Origin: Pestalotiopsis fici W106-1
Taxonomy: Eukaryota > Ascomycota > Sordariomycetes > Amphisphaeriales > Sporocadaceae
NCBI RefSeq assembly: GCF_000516985.1
Contig: NW_006917091.1
Span: forward strand, 6,673,521 to 6,737,520
Direction of reading: 5' to 3'
Length of the DNA: 64,000 nt
Positions within the stretch are counted from its first letter, which is position 1. Every line of letters begins with the position of its first letter. A program made the translations under genes and the position numbers. The notes beneath the pieces are model-generated. The model made no database searches. It saw only the letters and a program-made list of their open reading frames with translations, and was not told the origin of the DNA. Shown here one piece after another: positions 44,952-55,918 of this stretch.

Positions 44952-47422
44952 CTATGACTCGTTTGCCAACTCAATGGCCTTTGCCGCAGCCTCATCAAAG
45001 TCATCAAAGGCATACAGCGGCAGGCCGCTCTCGGCAATGATCTTTTGGCCCTCCTTCTCGTTGGTGCCGCGGATCCGGACCACTACCGGTACCGACATGT
45101 GCAGATCCTTGAAGGCCATGACCACTCCCCGCGCAATCATGTCTCCGAGTGTAAGCCCGCCAAAGATGTTTACAAAGATGGCCTAAGTAGAGTCTTGTAT
45201 TAGTAATGAATCTCAAACACGGATGACACAGAGCCGTGGATTGGTGTATATGGAATGCGGGAGCAGGAGGAGATGAACAATATCAAAAGAAGCAAAGAGA
45301 CAACATACCTTGACTCTGGGATCCGTCAAAATAACCTCGAAACTCTTCTTTACTGTCTCGCTCGTGGCCTTTCCGCCAGTATCCAAAAAGTTGGCCGCCC
45401 GGCCGCCGGCATCAGCCAGGGCGTCGACAGTGTTCATGGCGAGGCCAGCACCGTTGACCAAAGTGCCAATATTACCGTCCTGTAGCTTGATGTAGACGAT
45501 TCCGTCCTTTTCGACGCCAACCTCGGCGGGATCCTCTCGATCCACGTCGCGCAGCGCGTGAATGTCGGCTTGCCGTCCGCATGACCGGTGCGCGGCGTCG
45601 TCAAAGCCGAGGCGGGCCCGGGAAACAGCAACGCCGTCAACGGTTTCGGCGATGCGCGTGTCAATGAGAAACGCCTCCTTCTCAATGAATAGACTGACTA
45701 GTTCTCTGAGCAAGTGACTGAGCTGTTCCAGTGCTTCCGTCGAGTCCCGGTCCAGCCCGAGTGCCGCAGCGATTGGCCCGATGGGCAGGTCTGCAGATCC
45801 TCGTGTGTACTCGAAATCAAAAATCTTCGCATCTTTGGCGTCAGTTGTAAGAGAGGCGACGATACAGGGATTGCGCGTGCTGCGGTTAATCGACACTGCG
45901 AGCAGCCGTTCAGTTGCGCCCATGGACTCCTCATTCACACGTATGCCACGCACACGGAGAAGGTCGAGAGCTGTTTGTTGACTTAGATATATCGAACGTT
46001 TTTGTAAAGCCTGCTTGGCCGCGTTTTGGCCTTGGTAGAGTATCGGTCGTCGTCTATACGTGTGCATTCCTCTGCGTTGTTGACCAGCTCCAGGGGCTAT
46101 ACCAGTTCCCTTGGGCGTCGAGCCGTCAAGTAGCGATTTGAGAGTAGAGCCGAATCTTGAAGGGTGGTTGATAATAGTGGCTCCCGCCGACTGGAGAGCT
46201 TTCACCTTTTCTGTTGCATCCGGCTCCCCAGGGAGGGCAAAAGCACCCGCATGACCCATGATGCGACCTGGAACGGCTTGGATACCTCCAACAAGGGCCA
46301 CGATAGGCCTGTAAGTTACGACGTGAGTACACGACTTAAATTCATGTCATGATAATCACTCACTTTGGATCTTTAGTCTTTGCTCGATATTCCTTGATCC
46401 ATTCTGCGGCTTCCAACTCGGTGTTGCCACCGATCTCGCCAACCAAGGCGATGCCTTCGGTATCTTCATCCTCTGCCAGTATTTTGAGTCCGTCGACCAG
46501 AGTTGTACCAGGCAAGATGTCACCACCTACGCCGATGCAAATACTCTGGCCAAGGCCAGACCGCAAAGTCGAGCCAGCAGCTGCGTTCATGTGAGTGACA
46601 TGTAGTCACAATAACATTTGTTACCTTGAGACTTACTTTCGTAGCTGAGCGTTCCTGATCTCGCAACTATACCGATTCTGCCGGGCTCGAAACACGGTAG
46701 TGGTTGAAATCCGATTCTGCACTTTCCAACGGACGAGATGATACCCGGGGAATTCGCACCCACTAGTCTGGATGCAGACTGCGTCCTCAGCATAGAGTGT
46801 ATCTAGAATCCTGCATTAATTTCATCCTCTTTGAGAATCATATGCCTGCCTGTGATTTCATCATAACATACCCGTAAGAGATCGTGCACAGGTATATGTT
46901 CGGCGACGGCGACTATAAGCGGGACCTCGGCTTCGATAGCTTCTTCTATGGCGGCCGTGGCCTGATGCGCCGCTACATAGATTCCAGTAGCATCTGGCTT
47001 CAGAGTCTCCATTGCCTGTGCCACGATGTCAGCGCCCCGATCCTCACAAGTTCCATAGAAGTCATGCTGCAATACCCTACCTTTCTAACGCTTGGTAGGA
47101 CCGGCAGCCCAAGATGCTCGCCGTCGCGACCTGGGGTCACGCCCCCGACAATGTTGGTTCCCCATTCTATCGACTCTTTGGCATTTGCTGTTGCTTGTCT
47201 GCCTATATTGATGCTTAGTGCGTGCTACACATATGGTTCTATTGGATCGTGAACTGTACCAGTGAAACCCTGAAAGATGACTCGTGTGTGTTTTCCTATC
47301 TTGAGGTTCTTCAATGTAGCGTCATAATTGTTCAATGCTCGCGTGTCGCTGAACGAGCGGCGGTAGCTCCCGGCAAACCTCGGCACATTGATGCGGGCTA
47401 CACGGGAGCTCCTGGGAATCAT
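44952..47422 (-). CDS. Fused succinyl-CoA ligase alpha-beta protein, beta part lacking ATP-grasp lobe
   Basis: CDS complement(join(44952..45182,45309..46308,46364..46580,46637..46802,46872..47015,47081..47202,47260..47422)), 680 residues. Residues 1-35 are Arg- and Ser-rich, like a mitochondrial presequence. Residues about 40-330 form a complete alpha subunit: CoA-binding [62 protein letters not shown], and the phospho-His290 in [11 protein letters not shown] linker (about 332-373, Arg-rich) leads to a beta subunit: [18 protein letters not shown], then directly the late ATP-grasp part ([18 protein letters not shown]) and the ligase-CoA domain ([40 protein letters not shown]). About 70-90 residues with the GGRGK-type nucleotide loop of normal beta subunits are absent. 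Alpha and beta are normally separate genes in fungi. Function is uncertain: an altered ligase, a regulatory partner, or a pseudoenzyme. Confidence 0.88.
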
Positions 47423-48124
47423 GTTGATCGTGCACTTGACAATGATGAATAAAGGCCAGTCTATGAGGTATCACGCTGCGGAGAATTTTTTGAAAAGACT
47501 CAATTGGGCCGTGGATTATGAGTTGAGTATTCGCGCTGTCCTATTTTCGGAGTAGAAAGATGACGTTTTATAGCAAACCTCCCCAGTTGCTACGGAATAA
47601 TAATGCTCGGTTGAGCCTCCATAATCCAAGCTGGGCCTGACGCTAACGATAAACCCGGGGGACGCCAGGGAACCCCACGGGCGGCCAAACTTGGCGACAT
47701 CGGATTTGCGGCTGGGAATGTCTGGAAATAAGTCGGTTTTGTGGCGCCTTTGCTTTTTGGATGCGCCGTTTCGGATGCAGATTTGTGTCCAGATTGAATA
47801 GCCAGCTTATTTGCATTCTCGCAGCTTTTCGCAAAGCGACAGGGAGAGTTTCCTCTAGTAAATAAAATCGATCCCAAGATGTAATTCCGCCGCAATCTTC
47901 CGGACTGTCGATTTTTGGTCCTCGGATAGTCGCTAAATGACCATTCTCTCGACGAACATTTTCATCATCCCGTACTTTCATTGCCGACAACCCGTTGAAC
48001 TCAAAGCCTGCTGGTGTCATTGCAAAGGCAGCCATAGAGCCACAACCATCGAAACATGAGTTGCCACATTGGATTTGTATATGAGTGTGGTTTTTGCATT
48101 TCAAACTCTTCACGAGCTGCATTT
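47423..48124. other. Intergenic: upstream of fused ligase, 3' side of COX19
   Basis: 0.7 kb, no supported coding sequence. A minus-strand frame continuing from COX19 to 47643 is only its read-through in another phase. Confidence 0.6.
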
Positions 48125-48561
48125 CTACCAGTGCAACTCGCCTTTGACCCCCTTTTCCGGTTCCTTTGGGGTCGGTTTTGGTTTCTCTGTGCCAAAACCT
48201 AGATTCTTGAAATCGTCCTTTGCCATTAGATTCCTGTACCATATGTGTCAGCAAAGTATTGACTATTTCAAATGTAGCTGAATGCAATTCACCTCTCCAT
48301 TCTGCAAGACAGATAGTTTTTGGCAATCTCTCTGCAAGCAGGATCATTCTGGCCTCTGACGTCCTTGAGGCACTTGAGGTAGTTGACCATGACGTCCTTG
48401 CACTCGCCATCATGATCAAGAGGAAAACTGCCTCTCTCTGGGCTGTTGTGTTCTCGTTAGTAGCCGTTGCAGACGTGTCGATGACTTGGGAGCAGCGAAG
48501 AAACTTACGGGATGGGCTTCCCGGCATATGGCCCTGAGCCGGGACTGCCGAAAGAACTCAT
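48125..48561 (-). CDS. COX19: Cytochrome c oxidase assembly protein Cox19
   Basis: Twin-CX9C protein of the mitochondrial intermembrane space and cytosol, needed for copper delivery to cytochrome c oxidase. CDS complement(join(48125..48233,48293..48442,48509..48561)), 103 residues. It starts [12 protein letters not shown] and has the hallmark [18 protein letters not shown]9C pairs Cys32/Cys42 and Cys54/Cys64, and the conserved [13 protein letters not shown]. The C-terminal 20 residues are rich in Lys, Pro and Glu. Introns are 66 and 59 bp with canonical signals. The acceptor at 48443 rather than the one five bases further is chosen because only it gives the conserved frame. Substrate of the Mia40 relay, as is CMC4 in this window. 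Confidence 0.95.
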
Positions 48562-49602
48562 CGTTTGTGGCTGGAATAGAGACGCTTCAGCTTGAACAAC
48601 TCATATGGAGCAATGGAGCCTTGCAAACAAGTGCTGTGTACAAGAACGTCCTGGGCTTTTGCACCGTGTCTGCTTCCACTTGTGAGACGACGATTCACCA
48701 TTGCGCCAAACGAGACCCTTGGAAATCTTTCCAAAACGGATCATCGTATGAGTTCTGCTGTGTGCACGGACCATTACTCTAATCGCACTGCAGCCGGACC
48801 TGGGCCCGCTCTTTTCGAAATCAAATCGGTGGTCGGTGGTTCGTGTCAGGTACCACGGTACCTTGTCACGTCTCATACCCAATATTGCAGCGCCTAGCCC
48901 CCAAGCACTGCCAGGTAGTACTAGAACCAGCGGAACCCCCCCCCCACCACCCCTGGGCTGTTTTAGCGGTTGCTGGGCTACGATGGGCGCTGCTTGACAT
49001 CATGTTGGGCGAGATGGAGCTGCTCAAGCTAAGGTAAGGTCGTATTGTAGGTCCATATTGCCAACCACCTGGAAATCTGACATGGAAGTTAGAGGCTTTT
49101 TAATCGCTCTTCTTCGTTTTGATTTCTTTTGCTAGGAATTCGGCAGAAGGCTGCATCTTGACATTTTTGTAACTATTTAGCTTCAGATTGATCATACTGC
49201 CGACCCTTGCAGCCGAGGCGATTGTACAACAAACAGCCATTGTATCCATCGTCCAAATTCAAGCTTACAGAGGCACTGAAGAGAGGTTCTGCAAGTCCAT
49301 ACAACTCCTTGCAGACAGAAAGAAACTGAGCCACTACCGGCCTCCACTCCTTATCGACTGCTTCACTCCATCAGCGGTGAACAGGAAACCTGCATGCAGG
49401 CGGACTCCAAATTTAAGCATAAACTCATTATTTCCACTCGGACCTGGCCATCATCGTTACTTCAACCAGCGGCGCACACATACAGAGGACCTCGAGATCT
49501 GCCCTCCGACCTAGTGTCGCCCAACCAGGATTCTTGAGCTTGCTCTCTTGCTTTGAGCCAACCTTGGAACAAAACCATCGCAAATCACCACAGCTTGTAA
49601 TC
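48562..49602. promoter_or_regulatory. Divergent COX19 / secreted protein upstream region
   Basis: 1 kb without a supported gene. Contains a C-run near 48935. Serves as promoter region for both divergent genes. Confidence 0.5.
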
Positions 49603-50370
49603 ATGAGGATACCACGGCCCACGGACTCGCCCAGCCGCCACCATGCGCTGTTCTCGCTTCCATCCGTCTTGATTGTGGCGCTCAGCAGCCTGCTCATCAC
49701 ATCTGCCGGCGCAAACTACATACCGCCGCTTCAGTACGGGGCCGCTGCCTCTCTAGAGAGGCGAGATACAGCTTGTCCAACCAATTACCTCAGCTGCGAG
49801 TCCCAGGGTTCGGCTTTTGCGGGCATCTGCTGCGCCGACGGCCAGTACTGCGCACTAGATTCAAGCAACAGCCCGGCGTGCTGCCCATCCGGAGCCGTGT
49901 GTACGGGGGCGGCAACAGGGACTCTCACAGGTACGCTGCCGACATCGACCACGGTGTCGTACGTGAGCAACTCGCTGTTTGCGTTTCCGGCAATTGCCAC
50001 CTCCTTCTCCAATGCGGGCGCTTGCTCCTCGGCCGTCTCGGCCTGCTCCAGTAACTACGCCGCCTGCACCTCGGACCTCGCCTCAGGTACCGGCGGCTAC
50101 GGCGTCACCATTAATGTTCCTGGCGGCGGGGGTGTCACCGTCCAGCCTACCCACACCCAGCTCGCGTCCTCGAGCGCCGCCAGTGTCTGCAGCAGTCTCA
50201 GTTCACAAGCCTGCCACGGACTTTCCATTAGCAGGTGCTCAACGGTGGGCACAACGGGTGGGTTTGTCGTCGGCACGGCAAATGTGGCCCAGCCAAGGAT
50301 TACGGGCATGCCGTGTCTGGTCGGCATGGCGGCGGGAGTTGGGTTGGGTGTTTTGGGCGCCGGTATATGA
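49603..50370 (+). CDS. Secreted Cys-rich protein, probably GPI-anchored
   Basis: 255 residues, single exon; the frame is open upstream but the first ATG is at 49603. The N-terminus has a polar stretch of 17 residues, then a hydrophobic signal core (SVLIVALSSLLITSAGA) with likely cleavage near Ala37. A dibasic site (LERR) follows about 15 residues later. A Cys cluster with CCADGQYC and ACCPSGAVC is typical of fungal GPI-anchored cell-surface proteins. A Ser/Thr/Ala/Gly-rich region with further Cys pairs follows. The end is hydrophobic (CLVGMAAGVGLGVLGAGI) and without charged residues, as expected for a GPI attachment signal. The precise function is unknown. Confidence 0.87.
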   Translation: MRIPRPTDSPSRHHALFSLPSVLIVALSSLLITSAGANYIPPLQYGAAASLERRDTACPTNYLSCESQGSAFAGICCADGQYCALDSSNSPACCPSGAVCTGAATGTLTGTLPTSTTVSYVSNSLFAFPAIATSFSNAGACSSAVSACSSNYAACTSDLASGTGGYGVTINVPGGGGVTVQPTHTQLASSSAASVCSSLSSQACHGLSISRCSTVGTTGGFVVGTANVAQPRITGMPCLVGMAAGVGLGVLGAGI

Positions 50371-53127
50371 GGCAGAAAATTGATTTGAAGAGAAAACAAA
50401 GTAATGGGGTGACTGCCAGAGCAACGCTTTACAGAATCACCTCTTTGCGGTTCCGAATAGCGAGGGCCGATCTAGCGTAGAGCCCAAGAGGCTGTGAGGG
50501 AGGGGAAATGCTTGACGCAAAGTATAATGAATGTCAAGCAAACGAAGTCTACGACTATCACGAAATCATTGACTCGTTTTTATATAAATCAAATATCTGA
50601 GTACATATTTCGCCTTAATCTCTTGGATATTTTACCCGAATTGTGAACGCCAAATAGAAAACATTGTTGGAAAAATCCCCCAAGTTCGAATAGTCTACTG
50701 ATCTGAGAAAACTATCCGTCTTACTCGAAAAGAACTGTCAAATGATACTACAAGACGTTTCTCATAATAGGTTCCAGATCCAAGGACCTCCAGCAGATGT
50801 AGGCAAAGGCCGAAAGATATTCAACTCCTGGGCCCGATCTACTAACCAGACTCCTTCCGTCGTCAAAGAAGGCGAAGGAAGTACTGCCCGTATCAGCTTC
50901 AGAATTCGCAGTAGAAATATCAGAACTAAGAAATAGCCTTGTCGTATAATTGTAATAAAGAAAAGAATAGAGCGGGGAGCCTTAAGGAGACTGGAGACCG
51001 CAGAAGGCTTACACGCCCAACATCTTTTCATATCAAATAAGGGGGTGAAACCAAAGATTGATGACTAGTCTTACTTCAAGCTTTTTTCCATCATTTTCAA
51101 CTATAAGGCTTTCTTTGTCCTCCGGTGTTGTAATTTCGCCGCCTTACGATTCAAGTGAGCCAAACAGAGCTATCTGACCATTGCACACCGAAATTCAAAC
51201 GGCTTGAATGATTGCCACGGCTTGCCAAAACATGCCGCCACAAAATGAGGCTCCATTTTCTCGTAGTATTCATTACAATGGATGATATGATACGCAATTT
51301 TGAGATGACTTCTGCTGGCCTGTCTATAGGAAATATGCTCGGTTTACTTGGATATTCCGAACCGTTTGCATTGGTACAACACATATTTGCCAGCCAGGTA
51401 GGTAGCATTTGCATCTTGCAACTCTCACGGCAGAATAAAGAAAAATGTAGGCTCTCCCGGTTATTATATGGCTTCTATTTTTTCCCCAAAAAAAGGAGGA
51501 AAAAATCCTTACGATTAGGGCTGCGGAAAATCCACCAGCTCGGTGGATATAACTCAAAGAGAAATATTGCCTAGCTATGTAGCTCATTGTGTTAAACGCG
51601 ACTGATTAAGCCTGTTAAAGTCTTGACCAGTCCTGCCAATAGTTTCATTGCGTTGCTTTCAGTAGGCCCTCACGTTTTGAGTATAAGATTCCAACGGCCT
51701 CTCCCGTATGCGTGGGAGCTTTGCGTACGATATATAAGCCAGCAGTCCCGAAACTTGGGTTGCGTTGATTTCAATGTATTCATTTGGTGTTGGCTAATTG
51801 TTATAAGAAAGCCTCTTTTGTTTGTTGGTCTTGCCAAAACTACACGTCTAAACCTAGAACATAGCTGTGACCTATCCATGGTGCTTTTAATAGTTCATAG
51901 TTTAAACTTTCCAGACCATATTATTCAGAGACTAGACATTTGAATTGACTTGTGGTTACGAATTCAATTCATTTATACTGAAAGCAAACGAATCTGCAAA
52001 ATATGTTGTGCCCTATCTTGCAACCCAATTTTATAGATGTCTCGTAATTACTTCCAAAACACCCAATGACAATACGGAATAATGACGGGGTTGGTACCTG
52101 GCTGGAGCTGGGCGGATCTACAGAGTACATGCAGCCATTGAGCTCAAGCTAATGGAGGAGCTGGTTCGAAACCCACTTTTGCGATGCATCCCTAGGGGTC
52201 TGAGTTTGGGCTAAAGACCATTGACCCCGATACTTGAATGAATCATGATGATCTTCCGACTTAGCGTGATCTTGACATTCCACAAACCACAAATATTCAT
52301 TTAGCCGAGTCGCTAAACCTTGGGCTGGTCCGAGCGCTGTGCTACGCCCACGATGGATCCCCATCACCTACTGGTGAGTTCGGTTAACTGATTGATCCAT
52401 TACCCTTTGTCCTCAAGACAATAAGCTGACCTCGAGCAGCGAATTCCCGGACACTCCTACTACCAGGACGTCACGGAGAATCATCAGCATCAATTGCATC
52501 CCCAAACGCAGCCTCAATTGCTACCTCATCAACCAGTTCGTCCTTCCTTTTCTTCTAGCTATCTCTTCTTCGCTCTCTCGCTCTGTCGCCCGCTCGCCCG
52601 CTTCCACCACCCACCCGTTCTGCCTGCCTGCCTGTAGCCGTTGAGCTCCGGCATCTCTTGTCTCTCTCCTCTCTGTCCAAGTCGCGACCTCAGATCTCCA
52701 GCCCGCCTCTTCATCACCACCAGCCGCCTTTGCGCGCAAACTTCTTGTCATCACTGCTTCTTCACCATGCATTAGTTTGTTTGGCTCCTTGCGCGCCTCA
52801 TCCTACGCTTCTCAATCATCCCGCTTCTTCTTCTACTTTGGCTTGCTAGCTGTCCTTCATCTTTGTCATCATGCTGTCCCTCCCAAACCTCTTTTCTACC
52901 ATGATTCTGTTGCTTGTGTCAAACTTTTTCTGGGAAATGATTTCTCTAACGGCAATCGCGTCGCCAAACAGCAGGCCCCTGGCGCACACTTCTTTCCTCA
53001 CTTGACGACCGAACCTGTACCACCGTGTCCCCACTACGACAGATACAAAAATCTCAGTACCGAAGCTCTTGTAGCAGCAATTGCTGCTTTTCGGCATCCT
53101 CCCACGCATCCAATACACACAGCGACC
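50371..53127. other. 2.8 kb interval before ARS2, partly AT-rich
   Basis: From 50.4 to about 52.1 kb the DNA is AT-richer than its surroundings and carries only short frames; a relic of a mobile element is possible but unproven. From 52.5 kb the sequence is C/T-rich and is the likely ARS2 promoter and leader. A short frame with intron-like signals starts at 52353 (see findings). Confidence 0.45.
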
Positions 53128-55918
53128 ATGGACTCGTACAATTCGTATCGCGACCGTGATCGCGACGTACCGATGCGCTCACCTCGTGACCGCGAGTGGA
53201 GCCGCGACGAAAGAAAGGACGATCGCAGTGACAGCTTCTATCGCGGTCGCTCACCTGGTGCGTTATTCTCTCCGTCATTTCTTGATCCATTAATGTTGCC
53301 TCATCTTCTACTTTGGCGATGCAATATGGTGGCAATGTTTGGCCGGTCGCTCCATGATTTTCCCAGCTGACTGGTCAGGCTACGATCGTACACGTCGCAG
53401 ATCTCGATCACCTCCCCCTGTCGACAGATACGAACCTCGAGGCCGAGGACGGGATGATTTTGCAGGACCTCGCGATCGTGATGATCGATCTCGCCGGGTT
53501 GCCTCACCGCCTGCCAACATCGATCGTTATGTGCCAGGCCAGACCGGAAGCGAACCACCTCCTCCCTCTGTCAATCCCTTGACAGATCCCGTGAAGCTTC
53601 CCTTTCAAGTCGGCTTCTCCTATTTTGGAGAATGGTGGAGAGCCAATGAGAAGATCAAGGAAGAGAAGGAGCGAGCCCGCACGGGCCGCCGCCCGGAACG
53701 CACCCGTGGCAGAGAGTCCCAGGAAGACCGTGACAAGGAGAAGGCCAAGATCCAGGCGGCTTATGATGTGTACAAGGAGGAGCTCCAAGCAAAGATGGCC
53801 AGAAGTTTCGTTGCCGAGCACAAGAAGGAGCAATGGTTCAAAGAGCGTTATGTGCCCGAGGTACGAGACGTTTTTCACGCGCAGCTTAACGACTTCCGCC
53901 GTGGCGCCTACACCCAATGGGAACAAGACTTGGAGTCTGGTACATTTGACGAGTTCTCTCTCGAAGGCATTCCGAAGAGCGAGAGCAATGGCACTGGTGG
54001 TGTTTTTGAGAAAGAAGAGGGCGAAGCCACGGCAAATGAAGTCCTTGGCGTAGGTGACCTTGTACCAGTTCAGGGCAACGACATTCGCGATGAGAACCTC
54101 TACCAGCCAACACTACTGATCAAGACGATTGCACCACACGTCAGCCGCCAGAATCTTGAGTCGTTTTGCAAGGAGCACCTTGGAGAAGAGGAAGGCGGCT
54201 TCAAGTGGCTGTCGCTGAGCGACCCGAACCCTAGTAAGCGATACCACAGAATGGGCTGGGTGATGCTCCACCCTTCTTCTGATACAGTGGCCACGTCCGA
54301 GCGCCTTGATCCCAAGGACGAGGATGGCGATACCGAGATCAAATCTCCTGTGCTGCTGTCCACTGCCGAGAAGGCGCTTGACGCTGTAAATGGCAAGACC
54401 GTCAAGGATGAGGTCCGCGGCGATTTCGTATGCCATGTTGGCGTCCACAATCCTCCTGGAAATCCTCGCAAAAAGGCCTTGTGGGATCTTTTCTCGGCTC
54501 CCGAGAGAGTAGAGAAGGATCTTGCGCTCGTCCAGCGGCTTGTCAACAAATTCGAAGAGGACTTTGGATCCGATTTCAATGCCAGACTCAAGGTTGAGGA
54601 GCGTGTAGACGATCTCAAGAATGCCGGCCGCTTACAACCGGCTGTTCCCACTTCGCCCGTCAAGAAAATGAAGAAGGACCGTAACCTCGATCTTGACATC
54701 GACGAAGGTGAAGAAGGAGAAATGGACGATGATGAAGACGAGGGTGCCGTCGATGATGAGGTTGATGACGAAGATCTGCTGGTGAAGAAGAAGCAGCTCG
54801 ATCTCATGATCGAATATCTTCGTCGTGTCTTCAACTTTTGTTTCTTCTGCGTCTTCGAGAGCGATTCGATCCACGAGTTGACTAGAAAATGCCCTGGAGG
54901 CCATCTGCGCCGTCCTAGAACCACTTTGTCTACGGCCGCGAAGAATGTGGCACGTGCAAGTGCCCACGGAGAGCCGTTCCCGTCTAAGAAGCGTGAAATG
55001 AAGCAGGAGGAGGAAGAGGGAGAAGCACCAGATAACGACCGCAAGCCTCGCATTTCCAAGTCGGAGCAACAGCTTGAGCGCGCATACAAATGGGTCAAGA
55101 CCTTTGAAGACAAGATCATGCAGATTCTTGAGCCCGAGACGTGCGATATTCGCAAGCTTGGCGGCAAGCCTTCTGACGATGCTATCGCCGATGAGATGAC
55201 CAAGTTTGTAAAGCAAGAAGACGAGCACAAGTGGAGATGTAAGGTTCCCGAGTGTACCAAGCTTTTCAAGGAGGAGCACTTCTGGAAGAAGCATGTCGAG
55301 AAGCGTCATCCAGACTGGCTTGAAACTTTGAAGCAAGAGGTAAGATGACAGTATTTCAAAACAACAGACCAGCCGCTAACTTTGACGCCCATCCAGTTCG
55401 ATTTGATCAATGCATATGTCCTTGACCCGGCACACATTGCTCCGAGCCGAACCGATGCCAATTCCAACGGGCACTTCCCCCCTTCCAATGGCCAGACTCA
55501 GCAAGGAACTCCCAGAGGTTTCAACCTGCAGAACTTCTCCATGAACAACATGATGCCTCAATTCCCTGGTTTCCCTGGACTGCCCGGCATGCCTCCGTTG
55601 TTTGCTCAAGGCGGCATGCAAGCTGCCGGCTGGAATGCTGGCGGTGACGACCGTGGCGTGGGACCCGTTCGACGAGGGGGCATGAATGGCCGCTTCAACA
55701 ATAACAACCGTACTGGCCCGTACGACAGACGTCAACCGCAAGGACGCTGGAACCAAGAGGGTGGCCGCGGCCGTGGAGGAGTTAGCAGATGGGGCGATGG
55801 TGCTGCTCCAGGTGGCGCTGCCATGGGTCCTCGAGAGGCTGTTCAAGGCCGAAGTCTAAAGAGCTACGAGGATCTTGACCATGTCGCTGGTGGCGGCGCG
55901 GGTGAATTGAACTACTAA
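53128..55918 (+). CDS. ARS2: ARS2/SERRATE family zinc-finger protein
   Basis: Nuclear RNA-processing factor that links the cap-binding complex to RNA fate (fission yeast Pir2). CDS join(53128..53257,53367..55339,55397..55918), 874 residues. The N-terminus is rich in Arg, Asp and Ser. The SERRATE/Ars2 N-terminal domain follows at about 105-260, with KLPFQVGFSYFGEWW and KEQWFKERY. The central part includes an RRM-like region and the conserved YLRRVFNFCFFCVFES segment followed by KCPGGHLRRP. A C2H2 finger lies at about residues 675-705 (CKVPECTKLF, then HVEKRH). The C-terminus is rich in Gly, Arg, Asn and Pro. The first intron can use acceptors at 53366 or 53378, which are in phase; the longer form is given. 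It converges on RAX2. Confidence 0.94.

Noticed and set aside
52777..53370. 197-codon frame running into the ARS2 first exon
   Set aside because: The part before 53128 starts without a good ATG and is pyrimidine-rich leader; the ATG at 53128 with MDSYNSYRDRD is the natural ARS2 start.
54100..55269. 389-codon Ser-rich frame antisense to ARS2
   Set aside because: Long frame is explained by the codon pattern of the acidic, Lys-rich ARS2 coding strand; Ser/Arg-rich composition is typical of such shadows.
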